Counted from the stretch's first letter, positions 12,004 to 24,351 are shown. The stretch is 64,000 nt of DNA from Brachynemurus nebulosus (GCA_035578155.1 JAPWDM010000004.1:61197461-61261460), one strand, 5' to 3'. Program-made: numbers and translations. Notes: generated from the sequence alone by a model not told the origin.

Positions 12004-12861
12004 AATTCCAAATGAAATTGTTCTATATTTTCTAAATGTGTATAGTTATTTACAACTATAAGTTTTTTTCCTTTGTTACTTAAGATAGTTCCCATCTCGT
12101 AGGCGTTCAAATTACAAGTTCCTAATTATCAAATGAATAGAAATTTATTTTTTGCACTTACTTATCTCTGACAATTTACAACCCCATCCCCATCCTTTGT
12201 AATAGAGTTGTTACAGATGTTGGGAAATCCAGCGATTAGTTGTCGGTTAATTTGCTTAATATGTAATAACTAGTAAGTTGCTTTAGTAACTTTAGTTGCT
12301 AATAACTTTAGTAATAACTTTATAAAGGGTTTTTGGTGATGTTGTATATTAAGGAAAGGATTTTTGGAAAGTAATCACCAGTTGTAATTTGAAAAATTAT
12401 TTTTATTCAGTGCGACGTACGTTTCGGGTTTTTTTTTTAAAAACATCCCCCTCCTCAGGCCTTATCAATAAAATAAAATTAAATTAAATTAACAATGTAG
12501 GTTATTATAGAAACAGCAAAAAGAAGAATGTTTTAAAATAGTTACAAATAAAATTTTTAAAAAAATATCCTTTAACACGTCAATTTTAAGATAAAAGAAA
12601 TAAGATTAAAATTAAAAATAGAATAAAATAAAATATTGAAGTTTACAGAAGTTAAAAACTGCACATAATTAGACAAAACAATTAAATTATTAATAAAAAA
12701 CATAATGAAAACTAAGTAAAAATATAGTACTAATTAAAAACAATCAAATAAAGTAAAAAACATCGTTTTACTAATGACAAATACAATGTAATTGTGTATG
12801 TTTGTTAATGTGACTTCAGTGTATTATATTTTTTTAATATGTGTATATGCATATTTGACAT
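12004..12861. other. A+T-rich spacer, nothing firm
   Basis: Includes GTGCGACGTACGTTTCGGG...CCTCCTCAGGCC near 12410-12465. That arrangement is often seen at dispersed-repeat ends in arthropods; no partner was found here. Confidence 0.35.
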
Positions 12862-12978
12862 CATTCTAGGCCTCTCGGGACCTCCAAACAAATTTCTATC
12901 ATGATTCTAAGTTTATGTCTCACTATGACACCGGTTGTTATAGCTGAAATTTCTACTGGAAATTCGCTAAAAACTATT
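12862..12978 (+). repeat. dispersed repeat D, copy 1 (unoccupied target)
   Basis: Contains CATTCTAGG, CTATGACACCGG and GGAAATTCGCTAA in order. Related copies lie at about 40740-40850 (same orientation), about 47000-47125 (inverted) and 50690-50782/55848-55905 (inverted, interrupted by the C2H2-bearing element). Its uninterrupted length supports the 6-bp target duplication of that insertion. Confidence 0.65.
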
Positions 12979-13490
12979 GTCTATCTTGCGTGCTACAATA
13001 TAAAACATGACAGTGTGGTGTTAAGGAAAGCTTTTAACTTGTTTATATATTTGATGAAGCTAATTTTTTAATTTGCACTAAAACACACTATAAGATAGAT
13101 TCATGTCACGCGACAAAAAAAGTCGGTGAGTTTATTTATCTAATTGACACTTTGTATTTAATAGTCAAGAAATAAATACCAACATAATACATAGGTATGT
13201 ATAAAAAAAAAAAAATAGGTATATGCCGTATACCCACAGTTGTACACAGAATGATAAAGCAGAAATACAGAAATGTTACATTTTTACTCTTTATTTCAAA
13301 GTACTATAATAAGTTACATCTAAGAGTGTATTTAACGAAAATTTAATGGAATGGAAATTTTGTGTGATAATCGTCCGTAATCCTGAGGAAATACTTTTTC
13401 ATAATATGTATCTCAAAAGAATAAAAACGCGTTTGAATGGTTATTGAATGCATAGTGCGATACAGCATCTATTTACATTTACATATACCA
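12979..13490. other. A+T-rich spacer, nothing recognised
   Basis: No coding or repeat signal noted. Confidence 0.4.
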
Positions 13491-13726
13491 TGTGAGTTTT
13501 TTGAGAGTTTATATGGCTTGTATCTCTTATCTGGCTTCACATTTCACACTTCAATAAAAGAAAAAAAAAATTGACCTTTTTCGAGACCGTAATAAATTTT
13601 ATGACTTTTTTTGGTAAAAATATTTTATCCTTTTAAATTTTCAGTATTTTTAAATTGCGTTAAAAAAAAAGTTTAAGTTCTATATCGGTTTATATGTAAC
13701 TTAACAAAAATTAATATCTAAATAAT

Positions 13727-14382
13727 ATTATAAATGTGAAAGTTTGGATGTTTAGATGTTTAAATTTGTTCGATGTTTAAATTTTATCCCGGTTGCAAGT
13801 CCTTGAGGGATACAAAAACAATTATTCAAACACACCCCAAAAAACAAAACTCAATTCGATGAAATTTGGTACACTGACATTATTTATCCTGAGTTAACAA
13901 ATAGGATAATCTTATCCCGACTAAAGGTACCTGTAGGATGACTGAACCGAATTCGATTAAATAAAATATAGAGACACTATTTACTATGAACACATGTAGC
14001 TAGAATTTTAATAACACGTAGAATAGTTTTATCCCGATTGAATGTTCCCAGGGGATGCAAAAGAAATTCCAAAATCATGTCCAAATAATTAAACAGAATT
14101 TGATAAAATTTTGTACACAGACATGATTAATCCTGAATTAACGCATAGGCTAATCTTATCCTGATTAAAGGTTCCTGTAGGATGACTGAATCGAATTTGA
14201 TAAAATTTAATATACAAACGTTATTTACTATGAACACATATATAGTAATAATTTTGAAATAGTTTTAGTCGGGATAGTTTAATCCCGATTGAAGGTTTCC
14301 GGGGGAAGAAGGGGAGACACAAGGGGGGGGGGGCTTAATTCAATGCGGGTGAAGCCGCGGGTCAGACTTAGTTATATTATAA
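13727..14382 (+). repeat. retrotransposon-tail repeat family R, copy 1, with ~145-bp tandem units
   Basis: It starts AATATTATAAATGTGAAAGT and TTTGGATGTTTAGATG, passes through tandem units (TTATCCCG(A/G)T, GGTTCC(C/T)G, AATTTGATAAAATTT-like), and ends GGGTGAAGCCGCGGGTCAG. This layout (ATTATAAATGxGAAAGT ... GAAGxCGCGGG) is a common tail in insect genomes, usually attributed to non-LTR elements; the family name is not certain. A further partial unit follows to about 14640. An inverted, interrupted copy is at 28077-30072. Confidence 0.6.
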
Positions 14383-15111
14383 AAATGTGTTGAAATGATT
14401 ATGGAAATTCATAGTGAATGCAATAGCAATAATAATACATAGGATAGTTTTATCCCAATTGAAGGTTCCCGGTGGAAACAAAATCAACTGCTAAATCACA
14501 TCCAACTAACTAAATCGAAGTCGATGAAATTTATAGTACACACAGAGACACTATTTAACCTTATCTAACACATGGTGTAATCTTATCCCGATTAAATGTT
14601 CCTGTAGGATTCAATATTATTTAATTATAATAACAGCAAAAAATCAGAGATCCTTTGATCCTTTGAAAAACTTGTAGTGCGATTTTAAACCATTTTTGAA
14701 CAATTTACATAGCCATATTTTCAAAACGGGGGTGGGGCAGAATTTAATTAATAATATTCGATATTTTCGTAATTATATAGTTAATTTAATTCCCAAAGAA
14801 TGAATGTGGTAATTATTTACTGTCCTATAACTGGATTAAAATTGGATTTTTCCGCTATATTCAAATTCTCAGAAAAATATTACCTGAAACTATACATATA
14901 TACTTAGTTTTTAGGGATTTGCAATTGTCTGTAATAATTACCTACAGTGTGGACTTGAAAATTTCGGACGTAAAAAAAACATATGAATTGCATTCCGCGG
15001 TCACAAGGTACATTTGTCCTCACTGAAGAGGAGAAGCATGATTCCTAACTCAGAAGAATTGTTTTATAATTATATAGAAGCAATAAAATACTTTTTTCTA
15101 CAATAAAATTT

Positions 15112-15485
15112 CCTCGTCTGTCTGTCTGTTTGTTTGCCCCGTCTGTCTGTCATGTCTTACCGTGTGTCTTGTCTGTATGTCAGTCCTCTCCTATTAACTG
15201 GCTGTATGTTCTGTGTCTATCTGTCCGTTTAGTCTACAGTCTGTCTGTCAGTCATTCCTGTTTGCTTGTTCGTCTGTCTGTATTTTAATTTTATCCTGTC
15301 TGTCTGGCTGTCTTTTTTGTCTGCCCGTCAAATCCTGTCTGCCTGTTTATCCTGTCTGTCTTGTATAATAGTCCTGTCTGTCCGTCTACCAGTCCTGTCT
15401 GTCTGTTAATCGGTCTTGTCTGTTTGTCAGTCGGTCCCATCTGTCTGTCTACTAGTCCTTTGTCTGTCAATGTCTGTATATCCAT
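15112..15485 (+). repeat. degenerate (CTGT)n tract
   Basis: Dense TCTGTCTGTC words with variation over ~370 bp. The 74-codon minus-strand ORF (TDRQTG-like) is a translation of the repeat. Confidence 0.9.
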
Positions 15486-16619
15486 TTTCGTGTGACGTAA
15501 CATATGTAACATCAAAGTATGTTATGAAAAAGAAAATTATTTTAAATTATTAACTGTTATGGAAATCATTACGCTATAAAAATTATCATAAATTATTTAC
15601 TTAGTTTACTTATCATAGTTAATTCAATTTCAAATAAGAAAAAATTATTTATTAAAATTATTAAATTTACCTAATAAAATTACTGCTATGTCAGAAAAAT
15701 CAGCCGATAAAATAAAGTTCACAATCTAATTGGCATTTTGAAATTCCCAACTTTAATGCAAGCAATATCAAGGATCTATGATTTTTTGCTTCGTCACATA
15801 TAAATCCATATTGAACTTAAACTTTTTTTTAACTTAATTTAAAAATATTGAAAAATTTAAAAGGATAAAATATTTTTACCAAAAAAAGTCATGAAATTTA
15901 TTACGGTCTCGAAAAAAGTCATTTTTTTTTTTTTTATTGAAGTGTGAAATGTGAAGCCAGATAAGAGACTGTAACCGCCATGGCTACTACAACCAAATTT
16001 TTATGATAGAAATTGTACTAGAAAAGGTTCTTTTCTTAGATGTAATGGAAATGTAACCGAGGAAAACACTATAAATTGAATTAGCCTCAATTACATATGC
16101 ATATTTTTACCACCTAACTGATAAATTAAAGAAAATTAAAAAAATTGAACTTGGGTAAAAAATTTTTTTTTGCTCATTTATGTGTTAATTAATACATTAG
16201 ATCAGTTTTATCGAAAAATTAATATATAGTCCTATTTAAAAATCTATAAGTTTGTATCATAGCTCGAAAACTATAAGAGCTATAAAGCTCCTGACTATAG
16301 CAATCGGTTGCCCCCGCCGATATCTAAAACTCTTATTTGAACAATTTTTCGATTAAATCAACGGTTTGGCTGTAATAAAAATGGCAACTCTCGAAAAACT
16401 CACACAGTATTTATGTATATGATGATAGTATGTATATTCATTTACGGTCATTTTAATAAATTACTGCAAAGTGCAAAGTGATAAAATGTTAGTAAGATTT
16501 TGTTTATTTCACGAATTATTTTCATATTTTATCATCATTCATCACGTCATTTTAATTACATATGTATTAAGGAGTTATATATGTACTACTTACAGTTGTG
16601 ATGGTCGGAAAAGTTTATT

Positions 16620-16744
16620 ATTAGTCGAGTTTTTCACAGAAAATATTTGAATATATACAGCCGATACGATAAGAACAGGACGAGGGGAGAGTAGAGGTGC
16701 TATCCGTTTTCGGACTCGCAGAACATGATTCTGAAGAAAAACTG

Positions 16745-16745
<1 letters not shown>
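16620..16745 (+). repeat. dispersed repeat B, copy 2, abutting a TA tract
   Basis: Same block as 5830-5959 (CGATAAGAACAGGACGAG, GCTATCCGTTTTCGGAC). It again ends exactly at a (TA)n tract, 16746-16807. Confidence 0.7.

Positions 16746-16807
<62 letters not shown>
16746..16807. repeat. (TA)n microsatellite
   Basis: About 62 bp of pure TA directly joined to repeat B. Confidence 0.95.
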
Positions 16808-16809
<2 letters not shown>

Positions 16810-17989
16810 AGGCCAGTTCATAAGTTCATGCTTATTAATAGCATACATGGAATTTACTATGACTCATTTACTAAACCAATACAATTTTGAACCTGTCAAA
16901 ATTTGTCATCGTTTGACTAACATATTATTCAGTTCACCACCAACTTTCGTAAATATTGAACGCATTTTAGTACCCATAGAAGATGAATATAGATAACACA
17001 GGCCTGCGATGGTTTCCCCCTTTAAGATTTGACAACTGACTTTGATAGATTTTAGGGCGCTGATTACGAAAAAAATATTTAAAAAATTCCAGCACGTCGG
17101 AAATTTTAGATATTTGGTATTAAAATTTTTTACTAAAATTACCTAGGTCGACCAAGTCAAGAATAGATTATGTAATTTTATTTATTTCCAATCTAATAAA
17201 AACTCATTACATGGTTGTAATTGGCTTTTAGGAACACATTCTCATCAATGGTTTCATTAAATGAAACCTAATTCACTAAGTGACATTTCTTTATCTTGGG
17301 AAAAAAGGTGAATTTTAAGATCATCCGCTAATGAGCTTATTATTGAGTTATTAAAGTTATTAAAAAATAACTTAAACTAATGTTTTTCTACTTTAAATTT
17401 TTTCCTATTTAAGTTGAATAAAACGTAGATCAACTTGGCATTATTACGTAATGTTCTAATGAACAGTATGTAATAATCAATAGAAATCTGTTTTTTTACT
17501 TCAATTGACTTAAGATAATTTGGTTTGTGGCCACAGATTTTTTCATGAAAAAATTTTTACAGGTATCCCAAAACATGTACTAATCGATGCTGCACATGTA
17601 CTAATTAATTTTAAATAAATATTTATTTTGCTGTTGAAAAAAAATCCGTAAAATATAATTTCGCCCCCTAAAACCCCTTAAGTAGACGTTTTTTGCAATA
17701 AAATAATATATTATATTCATATAGTTACGAATTATGTGCATAAAACAAAGATAATATGACATTGATAATACATGTATAAAGTAGATATGAAAGTCAAGGT
17801 TATAATATGTATTTGATATCGTTTGATTTTTAAAAATCGATTTAATTAAAAGTTTAAAAGTAGTATGTATTAATTAATAGTAAGATGCAGAGTAGGTATT
17901 TATCAAGTTTGTTACAGCGTTGGTATATTTGAAATTAACTAAAAATGCAATGAGAATGACACTTAAAAAATGCAGGAAATAGTGCTGTT
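16808..17989. other. A+T-rich spacer, nothing firm
   Basis: A possible repeat end (CAGGCCTGCGATGGTTTCCC) sits near 17001. No partner was found and no gene was recognised. Confidence 0.35.
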
Positions 17990-18055
17990 GCAAACCGTAT
18001 GCATTCGGAAATCCGGTATTTTTTCGGTATTAAATTAAAATGGTATAGCCATTTA
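17990..18055. repeat. CCGGTATT-rich repeat, left member of an inverted pair
   Basis: ATCCGGTATTTTTTCGGTATT. An inverted, similar cluster (ACCGAAATTCCGGTATT ... ACCGAAATACTGGTATCC) lies at about 19548-19645. They could be the two ends of one diverged element spanning 18.0-19.65 kb. Confidence 0.4.
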
Positions 18056-18484
18056 CAAATATATATATATATATATAGTTTCCCTACCAAAACCCTTACC
18101 ATTTCCAAGATATTTAAGAAAATTGGAAAAAGCTCTGATTTTCAGGAGTGAGTTTCACCCCCTCAAACCGCTTATGGGCACGAACGAAATATGGCTTGTG
18201 ATTAGTTTTAATAAGATCTACAATCCACCAAAGTTTCAAAAATTTTTGAGAGATACAGTTGGATGCCTTTCCTTGTAAGTGAAAGCACCGGTGTACCGGC
18301 TAAATGATGACATAAACACTATGGAACACAGATTAATAACGAGAGAAAGACGGCATTTCCAGTATGTTAAATACGACTAAATTTTTACTGTTCATTTATA
18401 TATTTTTTTACTTGTAACTGGCTTATAAAATTTTATTTCTTTTACTTTTAATATCTACCTGTTGAATGTAAACACAGTGAGACA

Positions 18485-18660
18485 CACACGGACAGGTATA
18501 AACAAGCTAATATACTGGTGACGATTGCCACTGGTGGTGATTAACATCTGGTCAAATGTAATGAGTCATACAGCCAAGTATAAACAAATTTTTGGGTTGG
18601 TGACGATTGTCACACTTTTTCAGGTGAGGGCGATTGTCAGTGGTGGCGATTGTTATACAT
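18485..18660 (+). repeat. short tandem repeat around GGTGACGATTG(T/C)CAC
   Basis: Units at about 18519, 18599 and 18641 share GGTG(A/G)CGATTG and a preceding GTATAAACAA block. The 65-codon ORF across it is not convincing. Confidence 0.45.
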
Positions 18661-18879
18661 TCTACTACTATGGTTCATTTCAGTTTAATTTAACCATGCT
18701 TCGTCACTTTGAATTTAAATAATTTCCGTTTTCTTGGCTTTATCTCTTTTATTATTGCATTTATGTAAATTTTAAATTTGCAATTTATTTTTAGGAAAGA
18801 ATAGAAGATTGATTTGTTTCGAATATAAGAATTATTTAATTTTTTAATGAAAACTCATGATCAATTGTATCTGAAATGA

Positions 18880-19430
18880 GGTATATATTGTCGAAACGCA
18901 ATAATCGGATAATCACTGACGTCACACCGTCAAACTGCTGAGCAAGCAGTATCAACAAATAAAAGCCGCCGCCGATTCCAACGAAAACGGATTCAAATTT
19001 CATAATTCAATGCGCTGCAATAACTACGGATATACGATTGAAACCTAATATCATTGTCTTATTTTTTGTATTTTGTAAAGTTAATCAAAATTAATAAACT
19101 TAGTCAAATTAAAAGTAACATATTTTGATTATCATAATTAAATAATACCATTGTAACCTATTTAACGTTTTAGTGAATAAAATATTTAATTTCGAATTTA
19201 AAACAAATATTATTTATTAAACACTACACCGTCTATCAGTTAGCAGCGAAATCCTCAACATCAACAGGATCAAGGAATTTGTTTCCCATCGCGCCAACCA
19301 GAAGCATCATCCTAGTTCGGCACGATTATTAACTGTCGGAGCCCAGTATAAAGGCTGCCCTGATGACAGCAAGCCCTGTCAATTCTTAACCATTAATGTT
19401 CGGTGGACTTACGTAAAATTAGCAACCGTA
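18880..19430 (+). other. G+C-richer island, possible retroelement remnant
   Basis: Two locally less A+T-rich patches stand out: CACTGACGTCACACCGTC ... AATAAAAGCCGCCGCCGATT near 18920-18985, and GGATCAAGGAATTTGTTTCC ... GGAGCCCAGTATAAAGG near 19267-19357. The composition and AATAAA/TATAAAGG words recall an LTR or its leader. No direct repeat pair, primer site or gag/pol was found, so this is only a flag. Confidence 0.25.
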
Positions 19431-19547
19431 TAATCCAAGTTGTCACGACAATATACAAAATACTCTATAACCATTCAATACCAATAGTAAATCTAACGTA
19501 AAAATATTTAAAATATGTAATTATATAAAGTATCTGATTTTGCTAAT

Positions 19548-19650
19548 ACCAAAACCGAAATTCCGGTATTTGAAATTTTGATACCGGTTTTATAAAACGT
19601 ATAAAAATGTCTGGTAGTACCGAAATACTGGTATCCATGTTTTAACTATC
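19548..19650. repeat. CCGGTATT-rich repeat, right member of an inverted pair
   Basis: Contains ACCGAAATTCCGGTATTTG and GATACCGGTTTTAT. Inverted relative of 17990-18055. Confidence 0.4.
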
Positions 19651-19678
19651 AACTGGTATCAACCGCATAATATACATT

Positions 19679-19686
19679 GTATTTAC
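19679..19686 (+). repeat. MULE target-site duplication, left
   Basis: GTATTTAC, identical to 22124-22131. Eight bp is within the 8-11 bp range known for Mutator-like elements. Confidence 0.8.
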
Positions 19687-20434
19687 GATTACGTGCTTTG
19701 ACAGCGCAAGTAAATATCGTGTTTTAAGAGCGCATAAGAGTCATAAAACTACACAATAAAATAAACTGACCAGGTACTATATGGTACTGTATGCAATCAG
19801 GTACTATACAGTGCCGTGCCAAAAATGATAGTCATTCTATAACTTTCAATTTGTAAAAAAAAAATTAAATTTTGAATGAAAATTCTAGTTTGTTATTTTA
19901 CTAACTGTACTAATGTACGATCTGATTTTTTTAAGCTTAAAAAACAAAGTAATAAGGTAATTATTGTATTTTAATTTTGACAAATTTAGTTTGTGCCGAA
20001 AATATATGTTTACTACTCACCAACATAACTTAATAGGTAAATATATATTTTGCTCGATGAGTGATTATCGCAGGTTTATCTCATTGTCAGTAGAATATTT
20101 TTATAGCCGCTTACGTATTACTAGTATGATTTGGATAAAATTACAAACCAAAACTGGCAATACATTAAGCGGCCTTGCAGCCTTGTCGAGTTTCTTATTT
20201 ATTTATTTATTTTTTTCCTAAAAAATAACTTATTTTATTTTAATTATGTTATCAATGAATAGTATGTAGCCTAGTCAAACTTCGTTGCAAACACAAGGGC
20301 CCTTAAACATCTAAAGATATCATTTTCTACGTATGTCATCAGTGCCGCTTGAATACGCTCGTCAACTTCAATATATTTTCTCCTTCTCTTCTCCATTGGC
20401 ATTCCCAGTTCTTGAGCTAAAATAAGGCTGTTGG
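19687..20434. repeat. MULE left inverted arm
   Basis: Inverted match to 21000-22123. It includes the last ~50 codons of the transposase and its 3' flank; the break is at the GGCTGTTG block. Confidence 0.85.
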
Positions 20435-21008
20435 TCTGTTCCGCATCTTCTTTAAGTTTCTTTATCACAAGATATATATTTGGGTTATAGACAGCTATGC
20501 TCCTATTAAATTTAGAGTTCCACCCCTCAACTGGATTATTTGTCCGATGACGCTGTCCGTGCACATTCCATACTTCAATTGGCAAAGATGGATTGTCCAG
20601 CCACTGGTCAACAAAATAGTCGAGAAATTGTTGTAAATTTGCATTTTGGGGGGCAATCTCCATTATTTTAAGCCATGCATCGTCAATTTTATGTAATGGT
20701 ATGAAAGCCAACGCAGCAACCATTCTACACGTCATTCGTATTGCCTCGTCATTTTTGTACAAATTTGTTAAGCCAATATTTTGTATATGTCTCCACAAAC
20801 ATTGATTGTAATGGTAGATACACCCAGAAATAGAAGTATCAGGAAACACTTCCTTTATGGCTTCAATTGACGCTACCTCAAAATCAATCTTTATTTCTTT
20901 TGGGCACCATCCTAGGTTTTTTAAAGATTGAAAAAGTTCTATATATGTATTTTTTGTCTTTTTTTCAAGTAGTGCATAGACAACGGGAAAGACTTTTGTA
21001 CAACAGCC
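20271..21008 (-). pseudogene. MULE transposase, C-terminal part only
   Basis: Open for ~245 codons from just after an in-frame TAA at 21009-21011 to a stop at 20271. In order it shows: an FPVVYALLEKK block; a DFE-x-A block, which carries a catalytic Asp in MULE transposases; a GC-x-YHYNQCLWR block (the family's C-x-x-H region); and RTNN-x-x-EGWNSKF, with the conserved Glu near the end. The N-terminal half, including the first catalytic Asp (the family's DGTF-like block), is missing. The break coincides with the start of the right inverted arm, so rearrangement removed it. No start codon is justified at the 5' end. The family is a known DDE transposase; the hemipteran affinity is my impression only. 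Confidence 0.88.
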
Positions 21009-22123
21009 TTATTTTAGCTCAAGAACTGGGAATGCCAATGGAGAAGAGAAGGAGAAACTATATTGAAGTTGACGAGCGTATTCAAGCGGCACTGATGACA
21101 TACGTAGAAAATGATATCTTTAGATGTTTAAGGGCCCTTGTGTTTGCAACGAAGTTTGACTAGGCTACATACTATTCATTGATAACATAATTAAAATAAA
21201 ATAAGTTATTTTTTAGGAAAAAAATAAATAAATAAATAAGAAACTCGACAAGGCTGTAAGGCCGCTTAATGTATTGCCAGTTTTGGTTTGTAATTTTATC
21301 CAAATCATACTAGTAATACGTAAGCGGCTATAAAAATATTCTACTGACAATGAGATAAACCTGCGATAATCACTCATCGAGCAAAATATATATTTACCTA
21401 TTAAGTTATGTTGGTGAGTAGTAAACATATATTTTCAGCACAAACTAAATTTGTCAAAATTAAAATACAATAATTACCTTATTACTTTGTTTTTTAAGCT
21501 TAAAAAAATCAGATCGTACATAGTAACTAAAAATCAGTTTTTCAGTTATATATCTTTGGTGAAACATTACGAATTTTTCAATTTTCCTTCAAATTTGGAC
21601 ACTTCCGGTGAAAATAGCATTAAGTTAATGGTAACTTTAAAAATAAATTTTTCCTGTAAATGTTTCCGGGAAAGTATGTATATATTTTTTATTTGAAATC
21701 GATGCATAACAATTTATTTCATATTTCAAATTTAGGCAATAATCTCTGAATTTATAAATGTTATATAGGTAAATCCTTAAAATCGCTCTTCCTCTGGCTG
21801 TACGAGCTAATTTGAAAATTAGACGCTAAAATACATATAAAGTACATATAAAGCTATTAAATATAAGTAAATTATTACTTATTCAGTTAGTAAAATAACA
21901 AACTAGAATTTTCATTCAAAATTTAAATTTTGTTAACAAATTGAAAGTTACAGAATGACTATCATTTTTGGCACGGCACTGTATAGTACCTGATTCCATA
22001 CAATACCATATAGTAGTACCTGGTCAGTTTATTTTATTGTGCATAGTTTTATGACTCTTATGCGCTCTTAAAACACGATATTTACTTGCGCTGTCAAAGC
22101 ACGCGCTCTCAAAGCACGTCACC
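21000..22123. repeat. MULE right inverted arm with duplicated transposase 3' end
   Basis: 21001-21163 repeats the last ~54 transposase codons on the plus strand, with one visible substitution (K to N in the MEKRRR-x-YIEVDERIQ block), and ends with the same stop. The rest mirrors the left arm except for a ~367-bp extra segment at about 21521-21887. That segment is flanked by AGTA-type microhomology and is absent from the left arm. Confidence 0.85.
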
Positions 22124-22131
22124 GTATTTAC
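22124..22131 (+). repeat. MULE target-site duplication, right
   Basis: GTATTTAC, matches 19679-19686. Confidence 0.8.
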
Positions 22132-23929
22132 ATCCCATCACCCGTGTAACGGTAATGTTTTTAAAAGTAACGAATACACAAGTACATTTATTTTTTCGAT
22201 ACTTTTGTATGCGATGCAGGATTATTTTTTGCAACTATTCTGCAAAATTTTAATATTGCTATTCAATGGATAATAAGTTTATAGTATTTTGTAAAAATTC
22301 ATAATTAATAATTGCAAATTTTTGTCAATTCATAACAGAGTGCAAATTAAAATCCCCCTCCCCACCCGGATTTTTTTAGATGATTATGGAATTTTAGAAG
22401 CTGTTAATTACGAATCTGCACTCACAATCAGTTTGGATCTACGGGATATCAAAATTCATTAATATAATTAATTTTAACGGTTCCATTACAATATATTAAA
22501 CTATAGTTTTAATTTATAGTCTAAGCAAAAACAAACATACATTGTCTTCAAACTGGAATCCGATAGAAAATACAGCGGAAAAAAATCAAAATAAAAATCG
22601 TGATGTGACTGATTTTTTTAACTATTTTTCCCATAATTAGCATCCAGAAATCTATAAGAATCGGCAATAAAATTTTAGGGACGAAATTCGTTGTCAGCCA
22701 GTGTAATTATTATTTATTTACGTACAGCAAAAAAATTTTGGAGATTTTACCAATCTTTTTGTATTTTTAAATCAAATTCACTTTCTTTTACACTGTTAAT
22801 CAAATTTTATCATCATTTAATTACTTCTTTAAGTCATTATTGGCGAATATAAAATTCCAAAATTTACCTGTTTTTATGGCCCTGCCTATCCTGTCTATTG
22901 TATTTATTTCCTTGTACCCTTGCAAGTTATTCGTATTGAACGAGTATACACTATAGAAATTGAATAGTGGATTGGAATATACACTATAGAAATTGAATAG
23001 TGGATTGGATATTGCTTCCTTATTTTTTAAATCCCCAGTTAATGGAAATTATGCCCAAATATATAAAAAAAAAACTGGTATAAAATTTTCTGGTTGCATA
23101 ATATTAATTCACATGTTTTTCCAATTCGATTCTTCCATCGTGGATGTGGGCAGCAACAGAACAAGGTACTGAGAGGAAGCAGAATATCGGCTGCTCAGAA
23201 TATCAACAAAAAATTTATATTTAGACCCAGAAAAAAAAATTAATTCGACAAAAATATTTAGAAAAAAAAAATACATATTTTTGTAATTATTTAAATTGTA
23301 AATTATACGAACTTAATCTATGTTTCTCTGCATGAGTTTTCGTTAACACTTATTTTAAAGCAACTGTCCATATTTCTATAAGCTGATTCGACTTATCCAA
23401 AAATATTCGAATTAACAGAGACCGCATAAAAAATTCGAATTAAACAAGTTTAAAATAGCCAGAGTCCACTGCTTATGTCATATGTACATATATATAAAAA
23501 GAATGCTTAGATACTAGCCAATAATGAACAACATGTACAAAGTACATTACAATTTTTTTTAATTACCTATATTTACATATGAAAAATAAATTATACCACA
23601 TATCCTTTTTGGGTCAATATATTAAATGTGCATATAATACACAGGACTTTTATAGTTTTATTTTTATTTAACTATACCTAAACATCTGGCCGGACGAAAG
23701 TGTATATCATAAAAAAAATTTCTCGGATAAAACTGTCATTTTATCAGGTACTTTTCAGGTGCAATAAACTTAATTACAGTCTTTCCAGACGAAAGTGTAT
23801 ATGCCCGTTTATACCTGTACTTTATATTTTGTCAGTGTAGGGTACAAAATTTAGTTTAGCAGTAAGTGTTCTATATCAGTTTTATACAAGAATTTTTAAG
23901 TGTTCAAAACTTTAAAGCGTTTTCCCCAC
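22132..23929. other. A+T-rich spacer with one tandem duplication
   Basis: A near-perfect direct duplication (ATACACTATAGAAATTGAAT...GTGGATTGGA, about 33 bp) lies at about 22946-23010. GACGAAAGTGTATAT occurs twice (23693 and 23787). No gene was recognised. Confidence 0.45.
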
Positions 23930-24260
23930 AGCTCACGTTTTCAAAGTCGGTGCCCCTCATAACTTCAAAACTACAGCACCGATCCATTTGAAATTTTGAA
24001 CACTATTTCTGTACATAATTTACGAGGTAACGCTGGAGAGTTTTTTTCAAATTTGTTAATAATTTTTATTTTACAATAACAAATTAGCCAATTTTTTTCG
24101 CAAAAATCGTGTTTTTCCGTTCTAAGTGTTCCAAAAAAGTGAAAAATTGAAATTTCGAAAAATCCTCCCAGCGTTACCTGAGGAAGACTATTATCTAACG
24201 AATGAACTTTAATTTTTTTATTTCGGATGATCCAGCACCAAGTTATGAGGCGCACCGCTC

Positions 24261-24350
<90 letters not shown>
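23930..24350 (+). repeat. dispersed-repeat-like block ending in a (TA)n tract
   Basis: About 330 bp (CAAAACTACAGCACCGATCC ... AGGCGCACCGCTCTATG) runs directly into TA at about 24264-24350. GTTACGAGG-type and GTTACCTGAGG blocks form an imperfect inverted pair. This repeats the junction pattern seen at 5960, 16746, 40631 and 48638. Confidence 0.5.

Positions 24351-24351
<1 letters not shown>

Larger units (their letters stand above)
13491..16405. mobile_element. inverted-repeat element with nested insertions
   Basis: Outer ends are GTGAGTTTTTTGAGAGTT on the left and AACTCTCGAAAAACTCAC on the right. About 200 bp of inverted arms follow: 13513-13705 pairs with 15775-15972, sharing CTCTTATCTGGCTTCACA, TTTCGAGACCGTAATAAA and TTTAAATTTTCA-type blocks. 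The right arm carries ~430 bp more (15973-16405) than the left; that extra segment recurs as the fragment at 3946-4320. No transposase. The interior holds retrotransposon-tail repeats and a CTGT tract. The target duplication is unclear. Confidence 0.55.
19687..22123 (-). mobile_element. Mutator-like (MULE) fold-back transposon, defective
   Basis: A 2437-bp element flanked by a perfect 8-bp duplication. Outer ends are GATTACGTGCTTTGACAGCG on the left and, read inverted, GGTGACGTGCTTTGAGAGCG on the right. The left arm (19687-20434) and right arm (21000-22123) are very similar inverted copies. The right arm additionally contains ~367 bp (about 21521-21887) and a short CGCTCTCAAAGCACG duplication near its tip. 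Between and overlapping the arms is a truncated transposase reading frame on the minus strand. High arm identity suggests recent formation or gene conversion. It cannot be autonomous as it stands. Confidence 0.88.

Noticed and set aside
15291..15515. 74-codon TDRQTG-rich ORF on the minus strand
   Set aside because: Translation of the degenerate CTGT tract.
20867..21163. 98-codon plus-strand ORF as an independent gene
   Set aside because: Its second half is the inverted duplicate of the transposase C terminus; its first half is antisense of the transposase.
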